Shown here: piece after piece, positions 1 through 8,300 of the stretch
Position numbering within the stretch: position 1 is the first letter of the stretch
Layout of the letters: every line of letters starts with the position of its first letter
Source of the DNA: Aeromicrobium duanguangcaii
Lineage (GTDB): Bacteria; Actinomycetota; Actinomycetes; Propionibacteriales; Nocardioidaceae
Assembly: GCF_024508295.1 (NCBI RefSeq)
Contig: NZ_CP101990.1
Location: 1,674,001-1,738,000 of the forward strand
Length of the DNA: 64,000 nt
Reading direction: 5' to 3'
Translations under genes and position numbers: made by a program
Notes under the pieces: model-generated
What the model saw: only the letters and a program-made list of their open reading frames with translations
What the model was told of the DNA's origin: nothing
Databases searched by the model: none

Positions 1-141
1 GACGTCGTCGACGATGCCACCATCGGCAGGATCGTCGCCCACTCGAAGGACGTGGTCCAGATTTCGGACGAACTCGTCAGCGCGGCGTGCCGGGCGGGCG
101 CGCCTGACAACGTCAGCATCGTCGCGGTCCGGCTGGGCTGA
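1..141 (+). CDS. PP2C-family Ser/Thr phosphatase, C-terminal fragment
   Basis: Only the last 46 codons are in the window, read in frame 1 to a TGA at 139-141. The end AGAPDNVSIVAVRLG matches the final strand of PP2C/PppM phosphatases, where the PDN motif supplies the last metal-binding aspartate and is followed by a hydrophobic strand. By family it would dephosphorylate Ser/Thr residues using Mn2+ or Mg2+. The stop lies 4 bases before the next start, so the two genes are probably cotranscribed. The catalytic N-terminal part lies outside the window and was not seen. Confidence 0.72.
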   Translation, partial: DVVDDATIGRIVAHSKDVVQISDELVSAACRAGAPDNVSIVAVRLG

Positions 142-145
142 GGAA

Positions 146-919
146 ATGCAACAACTGCTCGGTGGCGTGCTTGTGGGCACCGCCCTGGTCTGGGTCTACT
201 CGTTGCTCATCCCCCGGTCGGCACTGCGCGATCGACGATTCAAGTCAGGCCGTAAGCCCATGACTTCGTGGGGCTCCCCCGAGGATGCCGCCGACTGGTC
301 GGCGCCGGTCATCGCGCTGCTCGCACTCGCATCGCTACTGCCCACGGACGGAACCGGCGCGGGGACGTCGGGCGCCATACTCGGTGCAGCATGTGCGCTG
401 ATGCCGGGGGCGCTTCGCCCGATCCGCGACGCCGGCCTGAGCATCCTCGGCGCCTTCGCAGCGGTGGCCACCGTCGTCTCGGTTCTGAGCCCCGCGAACT
501 GTGGCGGTGCGACCGCTGAGCGCGCCGTGGTGTTCTTCACGTCACTTGGCCTGTTTGCCGCGGCAACGCTGGTGTCGGTGGTGCGTCGCGGGATCAACCC
601 GACAGTTGGCTTGGAGATGTTCGTGATCGCCGAACTGGCGGCCTTCCTCACGGCTCCGCTGGGGCTCGACCTCGTGGGAGGCCAACGGCTTGTCGGCAAC
701 GTGGTCGCGATCGCCCTCGGGCTACTGGTCGGCCTTGCACCAACCTTCCTCATGGGGGTACTCGCCCTCGCCCTCGCCGCAGCCTCGCTATGGGGCTCGG
801 TCCTGACGTCCGGCTCGTGCGGAGACCTCGGCAGCGGGCACCAGATGACGACGCTCATCTGTGGCGCCGCGGCGTTCCTGATCGTCCGTGGCATCACTAC
901 GAGGTTCCAGGGTCGGTGA
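146..919 (+). CDS. Multipass membrane protein of unknown function
   Basis: 257 residues starting MQQLLGG. The ATG at 146 is preceded by TGAGGA, which overlaps the upstream PP2C stop. The reading frame is open further upstream, but that part only reads through the phosphatase gene. About eight hydrophobic segments are visible, starting with VLVGTALVWVYSLLI near the N-terminus, with a basic loop (RDRRFKSGRK) after the first. No catalytic motif or known family was recognised. Tight coupling to the PP2C gene suggests a shared signalling or conflict-type operon; this is inference. An IS3 remnant abuts its 3' end. Confidence 0.7.
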   Translation: MQQLLGGVLVGTALVWVYSLLIPRSALRDRRFKSGRKPMTSWGSPEDAADWSAPVIALLALASLLPTDGTGAGTSGAILGAACALMPGALRPIRDAGLSILGAFAAVATVVSVLSPANCGGATAERAVVFFTSLGLFAAATLVSVVRRGINPTVGLEMFVIAELAAFLTAPLGLDLVGGQRLVGNVVAIALGLLVGLAPTFLMGVLALALAAASLWGSVLTSGSCGDLGSGHQMTTLICGAAAFLIVRGITTRFQGR

Positions 920-1134
920 CATCCTCGACGGCACAAGCCGCCAAGATTTCTGGTCGTCAATGCAGATCGAACTCCTCAACCGCAAGAAGGGGAAGACGCG
1001 CCTCGAACTGTCGAACGCGATCCCCGCATAGCATCGTAATCTTCCACAACCGACAACGCCGCCATTCTTCGTTGGCCTATCGCACATCCATCGAGCACGA
1101 AGTACTCTCCGAGAACAACCCCATCCCCGCCTGA
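918..1134 (+). pseudogene. IS3-family transposase (OrfB) C-terminal remnant
   Basis: In one frame from 942 the DNA reads QDFWSSMQIELLNRKKGKTR then LELSNAI, and after a frame change near 1025 it reads IFHNRQRRHSSLAYR and ends SENNPIPA at 1134. This is the characteristic C-terminus of IS3-family integrase-core transposases (FW..MQ.ELL followed by FHN..RRHSSL). At least one frameshift and loss of the DDE N-terminal part make it a dead fragment. It starts directly at the stop of the membrane protein gene, so an insertion may have truncated or abutted that gene. Confidence 0.75.
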
Positions 1135-1136
1135 GA

Positions 1137-1385
1137 CTTCACAGCCAGAGGCCATGTAAATGCCCTCAATCTCGACCCGGGTCAGTTAGCCCAGGCCTCG
1201 TTGTCGACGCTTGCGGTGGGACTTGGTCTCGATCCGGCTCGCGATCGCGAGCCGGAGTTCCTCTCGTGTATAGCAGCGCTAAGTGTTCAGGACGTCCTTT
1301 CGCAGCAGGGATGAAAAACGACTCCATGGCTGCGGCAGGACACGAACGAACTTCTTGCATGTTGGAGATCCTGTGGTTCAAGCGG
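1137..1385 (-). pseudogene. Second IS3-type transposase C-terminal remnant, opposite strand
   Basis: On the minus strand different frames give AAMESFF, then LLRKDVLNT, then YTREELRLAIASRIETKSHR and KRRQRGLG with an in-frame stop, followed by LTRVEIEGIYMAS. This is the AMESFF..LQK.VLN..RW.TREELRLAI..WIE signature of another IS3-group transposase. Two frame changes and a stop show it is dead. Its 3' end meets the 3' end of the plus-strand remnant at 1134, so two different IS fragments lie tail to tail. Confidence 0.68.
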
Positions 1386-1647
1386 GAGGGTTTTCGACCC
1401 GCGCGACGACTTAGCGTCCCGGTCGGTGAGTTCAGCAATTCTTGCGACCGCCTTGCCCCGTGGTGCCAATCCGGCACGGCCGGAGGCTAGGTGAGCGTCC
1501 GGAGCAGATCACCCTTGTTGAGCGCCAACTCCAGCCCTTCTGCGCTGATGGCGAGCAACTCGTCGATCAATTCCGCGGGTAGTCCGTTGCTGCCGAGCAC
1601 GGCCTCGACGATTTGCCTAGAAGTTGCCACAGCCGTCGTCGCTGCGG

Positions 1648-3171
1648 CTAACGCCTGCGCCTCGGCAAGGTCCTGGTCGTTGCGAAGGATCGCGCGCAGG
1701 CCCCCCGGCTGAGCGTCTCCACGACCTGGGCGCGGGAGCGGACGTCAATAAAGCGCGTTGCGACGTCGAGATACAGGCTCTGGCAGACGTCGGGCAGGCC
1801 GCGTGCGAAGTGCGCAACTGCGACTCCGGCATGGCCGCTGGCTACTGCTTGGGCAACCAGCGAGTCGTAGACGGCGCTCAGTTCCCGAACCGTGTGAGCG
1901 GAGTACAAGGGCGAGAAGTCGTGGACCGCCGCGCCGGACAGGTCCGGTCCGGCGATGACAAAGGCGATGGTGCCTTGCTGTTCGGAACAGATATGCACGT
2001 ATCGGCGCGCGTCGAGGGCTTGACTATCGTAGTAGACGTCGATGGAGCCGGTCGCCACCCCGTCTTCGGCATCCGTCGGGACGCTCGCGAGCAGCGTGCG
2101 CCCTTCGAGTCGAACCGTGCACTCGCCGTGCTCAACTTGGATAGTCACGTCGTCGCCACCGAGGTAGACCCTTGGCCGAGCTTTCGAGATCTCCCTGTCC
2201 ACCAAAATCAAGCCGGCATACAGTTCGGCCAGCTCAGGGTGGTCGGGCAACCTCAGCGATTCGAGCTTCTCCGCGAGTGCCTCGAGGCGTCGCTGGCCCC
2301 GCGCTGCCTTGTCTGCGTCGTAGCGAAGCGCGACCGCCCACTGAGGATCAGCCAAGGGACGTTCCTCCGCGGCCAAAGTCTCGAAGAGCTCAATCTGTGC
2401 TTCTGTCACGTGGGTGACGTCCCACAACCGGTTCGAGATGTACTCACGGATCGCGTTAGCGAACCTGATCTCCTCAACGTCCCGCTCCAAGAGAAGGTCA
2501 ACGAGCTCCCAATCCCCGTAGATGTAGGTGCGCAAGTAACTTGCACACAGATCCGCTTCTTTAATCAATCGTGACGAGGCACACCACAAACTGCGCATCA
2601 TCGACCGGGCGGAGAGGTACCCCAGCAGGTATCCGTTGCCTTCTGCGTCGAGGCGGTCCGCGTACACGTTCAGCCGGCGGTCCACGCCTCGGGGACTCAT
2701 GCGTGCCGACGTAAGGGCCGCATTCGTCGGCATCGCCGCCATGGCCGGATCCAAGGCATATCCGGGAGCGAAGGCTCGACCGACCCCCAGAAAGGGCCTT
2801 GAAATAAAGTTGGAATCTTGGCTAACGCTGTCGAATTCCATGGTGAGGGCGATGCCTTCGGAAATGGGTCTCAGCATCTCAGTCGCGACCTTTGACGCGA
2901 CGTACCCCTGGATGAGTGGGACGTCGGACGATGCCGCCGTCTCGATCCTTTCGACCGCCTGCTGACGAAGGCGAGAGTTGATGGCGGAGATCGTGTTGCC
3001 GACGGTCGACAGGAAGCACCAGTGATGGCTCGACTCGTGCATGAGCGGCAACAGCAACTCAAGGGGAGTAGTCCCGACCCCGACGAGGTCGTCGAGCTGA
3101 TGGGAGACTCCGACGTTGGTGATGTTCGTATGATTTGAGAACGGGTCGGTCCAGCTTTGCCCGAGGCCCAT
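1648..3171 (-). CDS. HExxH-motif protein of unknown family (putative metalloprotease), probably frameshifted near its C-terminus
   Basis: The intact frame gives 507 residues from ATG at 3171, one base after the TGA of the upstream small gene (TGAGATG), so translation is probably coupled. HESSH at residues 45-49 has the HExxH zinc-peptidase pattern; the third ligand is not obvious. The middle is helix-rich, and a beta-rich part (VYLGGDDVTIQVEHG) is followed by helices. After residue ~485 the frame turns into low-complexity RSFATTRTLPRRRR. Shifting frame at a run of six C at 1701-1706 restores protein-like sequence (LRNDQDLAEAQALAAATTAV) to a TAG at 1487-1489. The full gene is therefore probably 1487-3171 with one indel. 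No named family was recognised. Confidence 0.6.
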   Translation of the reverse strand: MGLGQSWTDPFSNHTNITNVGVSHQLDDLVGVGTTPLELLLPLMHESSHHWCFLSTVGNTISAINSRLRQQAVERIETAASSDVPLIQGYVASKVATEMLRPISEGIALTMEFDSVSQDSNFISRPFLGVGRAFAPGYALDPAMAAMPTNAALTSARMSPRGVDRRLNVYADRLDAEGNGYLLGYLSARSMMRSLWCASSRLIKEADLCASYLRTYIYGDWELVDLLLERDVEEIRFANAIREYISNRLWDVTHVTEAQIELFETLAAEERPLADPQWAVALRYDADKAARGQRRLEALAEKLESLRLPDHPELAELYAGLILVDREISKARPRVYLGGDDVTIQVEHGECTVRLEGRTLLASVPTDAEDGVATGSIDVYYDSQALDARRYVHICSEQQGTIAFVIAGPDLSGAAVHDFSPLYSAHTVRELSAVYDSLVAQAVASGHAGVAVAHFARGLPDVCQSLYLDVATRFIDVRSRAQVVETLSRGACARSFATTRTLPRRRR

Positions 3172-3172
3172 C

Positions 3173-3576
3173 TCAGCCGCCGAGCGCCGCGATTGACGTA
3201 ATGAGGTCCGGATCAAGCTTGAAGCCGTGGACCACCTGTTTGACGACTTCCGCTTCGGTGCTCGACTCATTCACGTCCACTTTTACGATTAGGACCTCAC
3301 GCGTCCCGTCGGGCTGGACCTTCTCCGCGAGGACCTCGACCGACTTTCTGCGCCGCTTCTTTAGCAACCACGCCGCGATCGCTTGGATCACGAGCGGGCT
3401 GACCAGCAATACCGCGATGGTGACAGGCTCCCCGTGAGCGCCCGGGGCTCTTCTTCGAGCTTGTCGACCGTGCCGTCCGGGCCGACGAGTTCACTCAACT
3501 CGTCGAAATCGTAAGCGTTCGCTTGGAGGCGAAGCTCGGGAACTGTTGGATCCTGAGCCGGCGATGGTCGAATCAT
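3173..3576 (-). pseudogene. Small single-TM protein upstream of the HExxH gene, apparent frameshift
   Basis: Two minus-strand frames together make one plausible ~134-residue protein. The N-terminal frame starts MIRPSPAQDPTVPELRLQ with a GTGGGA upstream and runs to about 3440. The C-terminal frame then reads GEPVTIAVLLVSPLVIQAIA, a membrane helix, then WLLKKRRRKSVEVLAEKV and a beta-rich tail ending ITSIAALGG. The layout (short N-terminal domain, one TM, basic stretch, small beta domain) resembles the small constant components next to effectors in actinobacterial conflict systems such as EACC1; that match is only suggestive. The frame change lies around 3430-3450 and could be decay or a sequencing error. 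Confidence 0.45.
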
Positions 3577-3815
3577 GTGCATTTCCCACTTGTCGTGTCC
3601 AGACGGTCGTGAGGACAGCAATTACTCCACCTTGAAACACCACGGGCATGATTGCAATGCTTTGCATGGGTGAATCGCACCGCCGGATCGAACCGCCCGT
3701 CGTCGGTTCTTCACGTCGGCGACCAGTCGTCGTCGGGGCACGGCGAGAGGCACGCGCCCCCGGCCTTTCAGGAGACCAAGTCTGCGATATTCGCTGCAAC
3801 ATCGAACCGTTGGCC

Positions 3816-3995
3816 GATGTGACTATCGATACGACTATCCGCAGCGCACCACGGCGAACCGGAGTGTTGCTCTATGCGGCTTCAGAGTCCCGGAGGGTAA
3901 TTGGACGCGCTCTGACCTGCGGAAACGTGGGACCTGGAAGCAGTTGGACGCATCAGTAGAAGACGCGCTGGTCGTCCATGTCCCACAGGACGGCT
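3816..3995. repeat. Intergenic repeat block, copy A
   Basis: Starts with a 35-bp segment containing GACTATCGATACGACTATCC and GCAGCGCACC that recurs at 4839-4873 with about four differences. Further shared words follow in the same order: CTGACCTGCG, AACGTGG, CAGT and then TCGTCCATGTCCCA. The similarity extends over roughly 180 bases with gaps. Confidence 0.55.
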
Positions 3996-4080
3996 TTCGG
4001 GTGCTTCCAGGGCGCATTCATGCTCTGACCTGCAGTTTCTCGAGAATTGGCGGCACTCACCATGGCTTCAAAACCGTCCG

Positions 4081-4116
4081 ATGCGACTATCCATGCGACT
4101 ATCCATGCGACTATCC
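4081..4116. repeat. Three tandem copies of a 12-bp unit (ATGCGACTATCC)
   Basis: The unit ATGCGACTATCC occurs three times head to tail with no mismatch, followed by AC. It belongs to the same sequence family as the starts of the blocks at 3816 and 4839 (GACTATCGAT/GACTATCC). It looks like an iteron or a slippage-expanded motif. Confidence 0.85.
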
Positions 4117-4220
4117 ACCCTAGATCGCGGGCCCGCGGCATAGAAACCCGGCGTGGCGCACGTCCCGCGTCCAGGTGCTTTCAGCACCGCAGGAGGGGTC
4201 CCGGCGCGCACCTGTCGGGT

Positions 4221-4440
4221 ATGACGAACCACACCATCGCAGCCCCCATCCGCACCTGGGCCGAACTCCTGAACACCGACCGCGAGGTGCTGAACCGCAC
4301 CGAGGTCGCCACCCTGCTCGAGCCGACCCGCGCACCATCGACCGCGCCATCGAGGACGGCACGATCACCGTCGTCCGCCTCGGCCGACGCCACCTCATCC
4401 CCCGGCGGGCCGACGACTCGGTCGTGTCGGTGATGCAACA
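4221..4440 (+). pseudogene. Excisionase-like helix-turn-helix DNA-binding protein, frameshifted
   Basis: The first frame gives MTNHTIAAPIRTWAELL then NRTEVATLLE. After one missing base near 4321 the second frame continues DPRTIDRAIEDGTITVVRLG and RRHLIP. Together these make the MerR/excisionase-type winged-HTH of small regulators (LxRxEVAxLL..DPRTIxRAIxxGxIxxVRLGRRxLIPR). Such proteins occur in integrative elements and as standalone regulators. The frame loss and the fusion into downstream sequence suggest a dead gene. Confidence 0.55.
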
Positions 4441-4781
4441 CCACTGGGCGTTACTGCAGGTCGCTTCCGATCGAGGGGACGTGAATGGTGCCGTGGTCGA
4501 GGACGAGAACGTCCTCAACGCGCTCTACCGTTCTGGACCGAACGCCGTCTTGGTGCGTTTGGTCAACGAACTCTGGGACGCCTGCCGGCCCTAAGAGCTT
4601 GTGGTCGATCAACGCAATCGCCGAAGGCCTCGGGGCGTGGGACCACGTGCCGAAGCTCATCGAGGCTGCCGAAAGTCGGGACCCCGACTCGGCGCACGAG
4701 ATCATGGACCGGACGTACACCGCTGCCCGTGCAACCGTGCGTGATCTCCTCTCGACGCAACCCAAGAACGCCAGACAGTGA
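4438..4781 (+). pseudogene. GntR-family regulator FCD-domain remnant, frameshifted
   Basis: One frame reads VVEDENVLNALYRSGPNAVL then VRLVNELWDACRP and stops at 4594. The next frame continues LWSINAIAEGLGAWDHVPKL then IEAAESRDPDSAHEIMDRTY and ends at 4781. The pattern (ALYRSGPNAVLVRLVNELW, then H..LIEAAESRDPDSA) fits the ligand-binding FCD domain of GntR regulators. The winged-HTH N-terminus is absent and a frameshift lies near 4590, so it is a fragment. Confidence 0.5.
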
Positions 4782-4838
4782 TCGCGCCGCCGGGCGGGCC
4801 CCGCTGACCCATCCGAGTCGATGCGTGGCGCGGAGTTC

Positions 4839-5020
4839 GATGCGACTATCGATGCGGTTATCCGCAGCGCACCGCCACGAACCTGTGTTGTCCAATGTGC
4901 AGGTCGACCGTCTCGATGGATGACGATTCCGCCTCTGACCTGCGCTAACGTGGATCGAGAAGCCTCCCTATGCGTCAGTGAACGACGCGCCGGTCGTCCA
5001 TGTCCCAGAGGGCTGCCGCC
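4839..5020. repeat. Intergenic repeat block, copy C
   Basis: Second copy of the block at 3816, in the same orientation. It starts with GATGCGACTATCGATGCGGT and GCAGCGCACC and later shows CTGACCTGCG, AACGTGG and GTCGTCCATGTCCCA. The minus strand again reads ALWDMDD followed by RRVVH and a stop. The copies flank the two regulator fragments. Confidence 0.55.
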
Positions 5021-5151
5021 GAAAGCCGAAGGTCACCGTCCTCGAACCGCTTTGCTGACGTTGGAGTGGGGCCGGTACTCACGGTGACCCACGGCGCTTT
5101 CGAAGGGATAGGTCTTGCATGGTGACCATTTTTCCAGTGGCACACTCAGCG

Positions 5152-5190
5152 CCACAGTTCAGATGTCACGAACCGTGCAGCAGTCCCGCC
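5152..5190 (+). repeat. Dispersed ~39-bp element, copy 1
   Basis: About 85 percent identical to 51244-51282; both contain TTCAG, CACG and CGTGCAGCAG in the same order and end CCCGC. The CACG..CGTG part is a small inverted repeat. Function unknown; it could be an IS-end relic or a protein-binding site. Confidence 0.5.
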
Positions 5191-5352
5191 CTCTGTCCTC
5201 CAACGCATCCGGTCCGACTTTCCGTGTCATCACCACCGCGTCGCAGGACCGAACGCAGGCCACTCCTGAGTCGAGCCCTCCGCGCGATCTATGTCACACC
5301 CTAATCATGCGGAACACCTGTTCCAGGCGTCGAACCCCGATAGCCTCCCGAA

Positions 5353-8300
5353 ATGCGTCAAAGTTCCGGTGGCTGTAGAAAGCTAGCGATCCTCCTCTCA
5401 GCCCTTCTCGCGACCTTGGCGACGATGCTGACGGTCGTCCCCGCCGCGCAGGCGGCGACGGGCGTCGCGGTGAACGTCTCCAGCATTCCCGCAGAGGAAT
5501 CATTCACGGTCTCGATGACGAGCACCTTCGACATGAGCGGCGTGTACTACGACTACCGCAGGGTCGGTGCCGCCACGTGGATCGAACTGGGCCCCCATCA
5601 GTGGTCCACCATGAGCCGCTCGCACTCGTTTCCCATGAGCATCGACACGCCCGGCCAGTACGAGTTCCGGGTTCGGGCGACGCGGCGGTACGTCAGCTAC
5701 GGCTGCGGCCAGACCGGCTGCGTCACCTGGGAGATCGACGTCTCCCCCACCACCGCGACCATCAACGTCACGGCACCGCTGCCGAAGGTCACCGCGATCG
5801 CACCCACGGTGAACGTTGGCTCCTTCACCGTGCCCACCGTGGCGGGTCTCACCTACCAGTTCCGCGGCCCGGGCGCGACGAGCTGGACGGCTGTCCCGGA
5901 GGCCGGCGTCACCGGCCGGCAGGTCTACGAGGTGCGGGCGCAGGCGCAGTCCGGTTACAAGCTGGTCGGGACCTCGACGTTCAGCGCGGACACGCGTGAG
6001 CCGGTGTCCTTCCCCGAGCCTGTCGGCACGGGCGGACACATCGCCGCGGTCGCCCACCCCGGTTACACCCTGAAAGCAGGCCGGCGGGCGGATGGCACCT
6101 TCCAGCCTCCGAGCACGCTGCCCGCCACCGGCGTGGTCACGCCCGGCGTCTGGCGGGTGAGTGCGACGGAGAACGCTGGCTACCGGGTCACCGGCACCAG
6201 CTCCTACGACGTCGACGCCCGTGAAGTGATCGCCACGGTGGCGCCCGACCTGGTGGGCCATGTGCTCACCATCCCGACGCACCCGGATCTCACCTACACC
6301 TTGAACGGCGAGCCGGTCGCGGCCGGCACCACCCACCGCGTCATCGCGGCCACGGTGAACGCGGAGTTCCGGTTGCCCGACGCCCAGAAGGCACTGGGCG
6401 ACACCACGTGGACCTTCGAACCCGGGCGCATGACCGTGCAGACGGCCGTCCCGACCGCGGGTCCGCTGACCATCGAGGTCGACGTCCCGGAGGGTGCCCG
6501 CTACGAGTACCGCGCCGGCACCACTGCTCCGTGGCGGCTGCTGCCGACCGACGGCCGTGTCGGTGGTGGCGTGTTCGAGGTGCGGGCGCTCGCCGAGGAC
6601 GACTCCTTCGTCCTGAGCGGTGACACGTCGTGGACCAGTCTGGACACGCGCCTCCGCGCCGCCGCCGTCGTGCCGCCCGTCCTCGATCGCGATGAGCGAA
6701 CCGTCGTCATCCCCGAGGTCGACGGCATCGAGTACCTGGTCGACGGCATCGTGGTCGAGGCAGGGACGCACGACCTGCTCACCAAGTCCGTCATCACCGC
6801 GCGGTTGCTCGACGACTACGTCTGGAGCCTGAGCGAACCGCCCAGCTGGAACGTCGACCACCGCCGGCCGGTCACCCTCGTCCCGCCATCGGCCGACCGG
6901 ACCGCCCGCACGCTCACCATCCCGCACGTGTCCGGCGTCGAGTACCGCATCGACGGCACTCCCGTGACGGACGCCGGTCCTCGCGCGCTGCGCACGACCG
7001 CCACGGTCACGGCCCGGCTCGTCGACACCGAGACGACCGTGTGGAGTGAAGAGCCGCCGAGCACGCGATGGGACTTCGACAACCGTGTCCGCATCAGTCC
7101 GCCCGGCCCCGGTACCGACGTGGACCGACTGGAGATGACGATCCCCTCGGTCCCCGGTGTCGAGTACCTCGCGGGCCTGCATGTCCTCGAGCCGCGGGTC
7201 TACACCCAGCTCACCGCGATCGACATCCACGCACGCCTCACGAACGCGGACGAGTCCGTCTTCACCGATGACGCGACCACCTCGTGGAGGATCGACATGG
7301 GAGGGCAGGTCGACGTCGAGCCCCCGAAGCCGGAACTCGACGAACGCACCGGAAAGGTCACCATCCCGGTGGTCGCGGGCGTCGCTTACAGCATCGGCAG
7401 CACGCCGGTCTCGCCCGGTACGCACACCCTGCCCGCCGAGGCCCAGGTTGCCGTGAGCGCGGCGTCGGCCTCACTGCGTTACCGGGTCACTGGGACGAGC
7501 CACTGGATGTACGACGGTCGCAGGCTGGTCGAGGTGGCTGCGCCGACCTTCGATGCCGAGGCCCAGTCGATGGTCATCCCCAGCGCGCCCGGCGTGATCT
7601 ACGCCGCCGTCCGTCCCGGCGACGACCTCCAGGCCCAGCCTGAGGTCGTGGAGCTCGCTCCCGGTCCGCAGCCCGCCGTCGGGCTCTTCGTGGTCTACGC
7701 CATCCCGGCCGACGAGACCTATCGCCTCTCCGACACGTCCATGGGGCCGTGGTTGGTCTCGCACTTCACGGTGCCGGTGACGGTGACCGCGCCGACGGCC
7801 GACCTCGGTGGGCGAAGGGTGACGATCCCGGAGACGCCCGGAGTCCAGTACAAGATCGACGGTGTCCTCGTCGGACCCGGTGAGCACGCCTACCGGACCT
7901 TGGTCGAGGTGACAGCTCACGCAACCGGTCCGGGGTTCGTGCTGAACGGCGATGACCGCTGGACGTTCGACCTGCGCACCCGCACCCCCGTCCCAGCTCC
8001 CGTGGTGAACGCCGCCTCCAGCACGATCACGCTCACGGTGACGGCCGGAATCGTCTATGTCGTCAACGGCGTCGAACTCACCGGCGGCACCCATCTCGTC
8101 AGGCTGCCGGCGACCGTCCTGCTCAAGGTGGTCGACCCGAGCATCGCCGTCACGGGCACGGCGTCGTGGCGATTCGCGGCACCCGCCGGGTACATCGCTC
8201 CTCCCAAGGCGGAGTCGCCATCGAAGCCCGCTGCGGCGCTGAAGGCGGTGAAGGCCAAGAAGCCGAAGTTCCGGAAGAAGAAGGGTCGACTGGTCCTGAC

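Larger units (their letters stand above)
3577..4220. other. Intergenic region with duplicated blocks; no confident gene
   Basis: No convincing gene was seen on either strand. It contains one copy of a block repeated at 4839 and a 12-bp triple tandem repeat at 4081-4116. A minus-strand ORF here ends with AVLWDMDD followed by RVFY, which resembles the start of a HAD hydrolase (VLWDMDGTL) but stops at once. Confidence 0.5.
4782..5352. other. Intergenic region upstream of the large secreted proteins
   Basis: Contains repeat block C (4839-5020) and, at 5152-5190, an element also found at 51244-51282. No supported gene. It should hold the promoter of the gene at 5353, but no convincing -35/-10 pair was identified. 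Confidence 0.5.
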
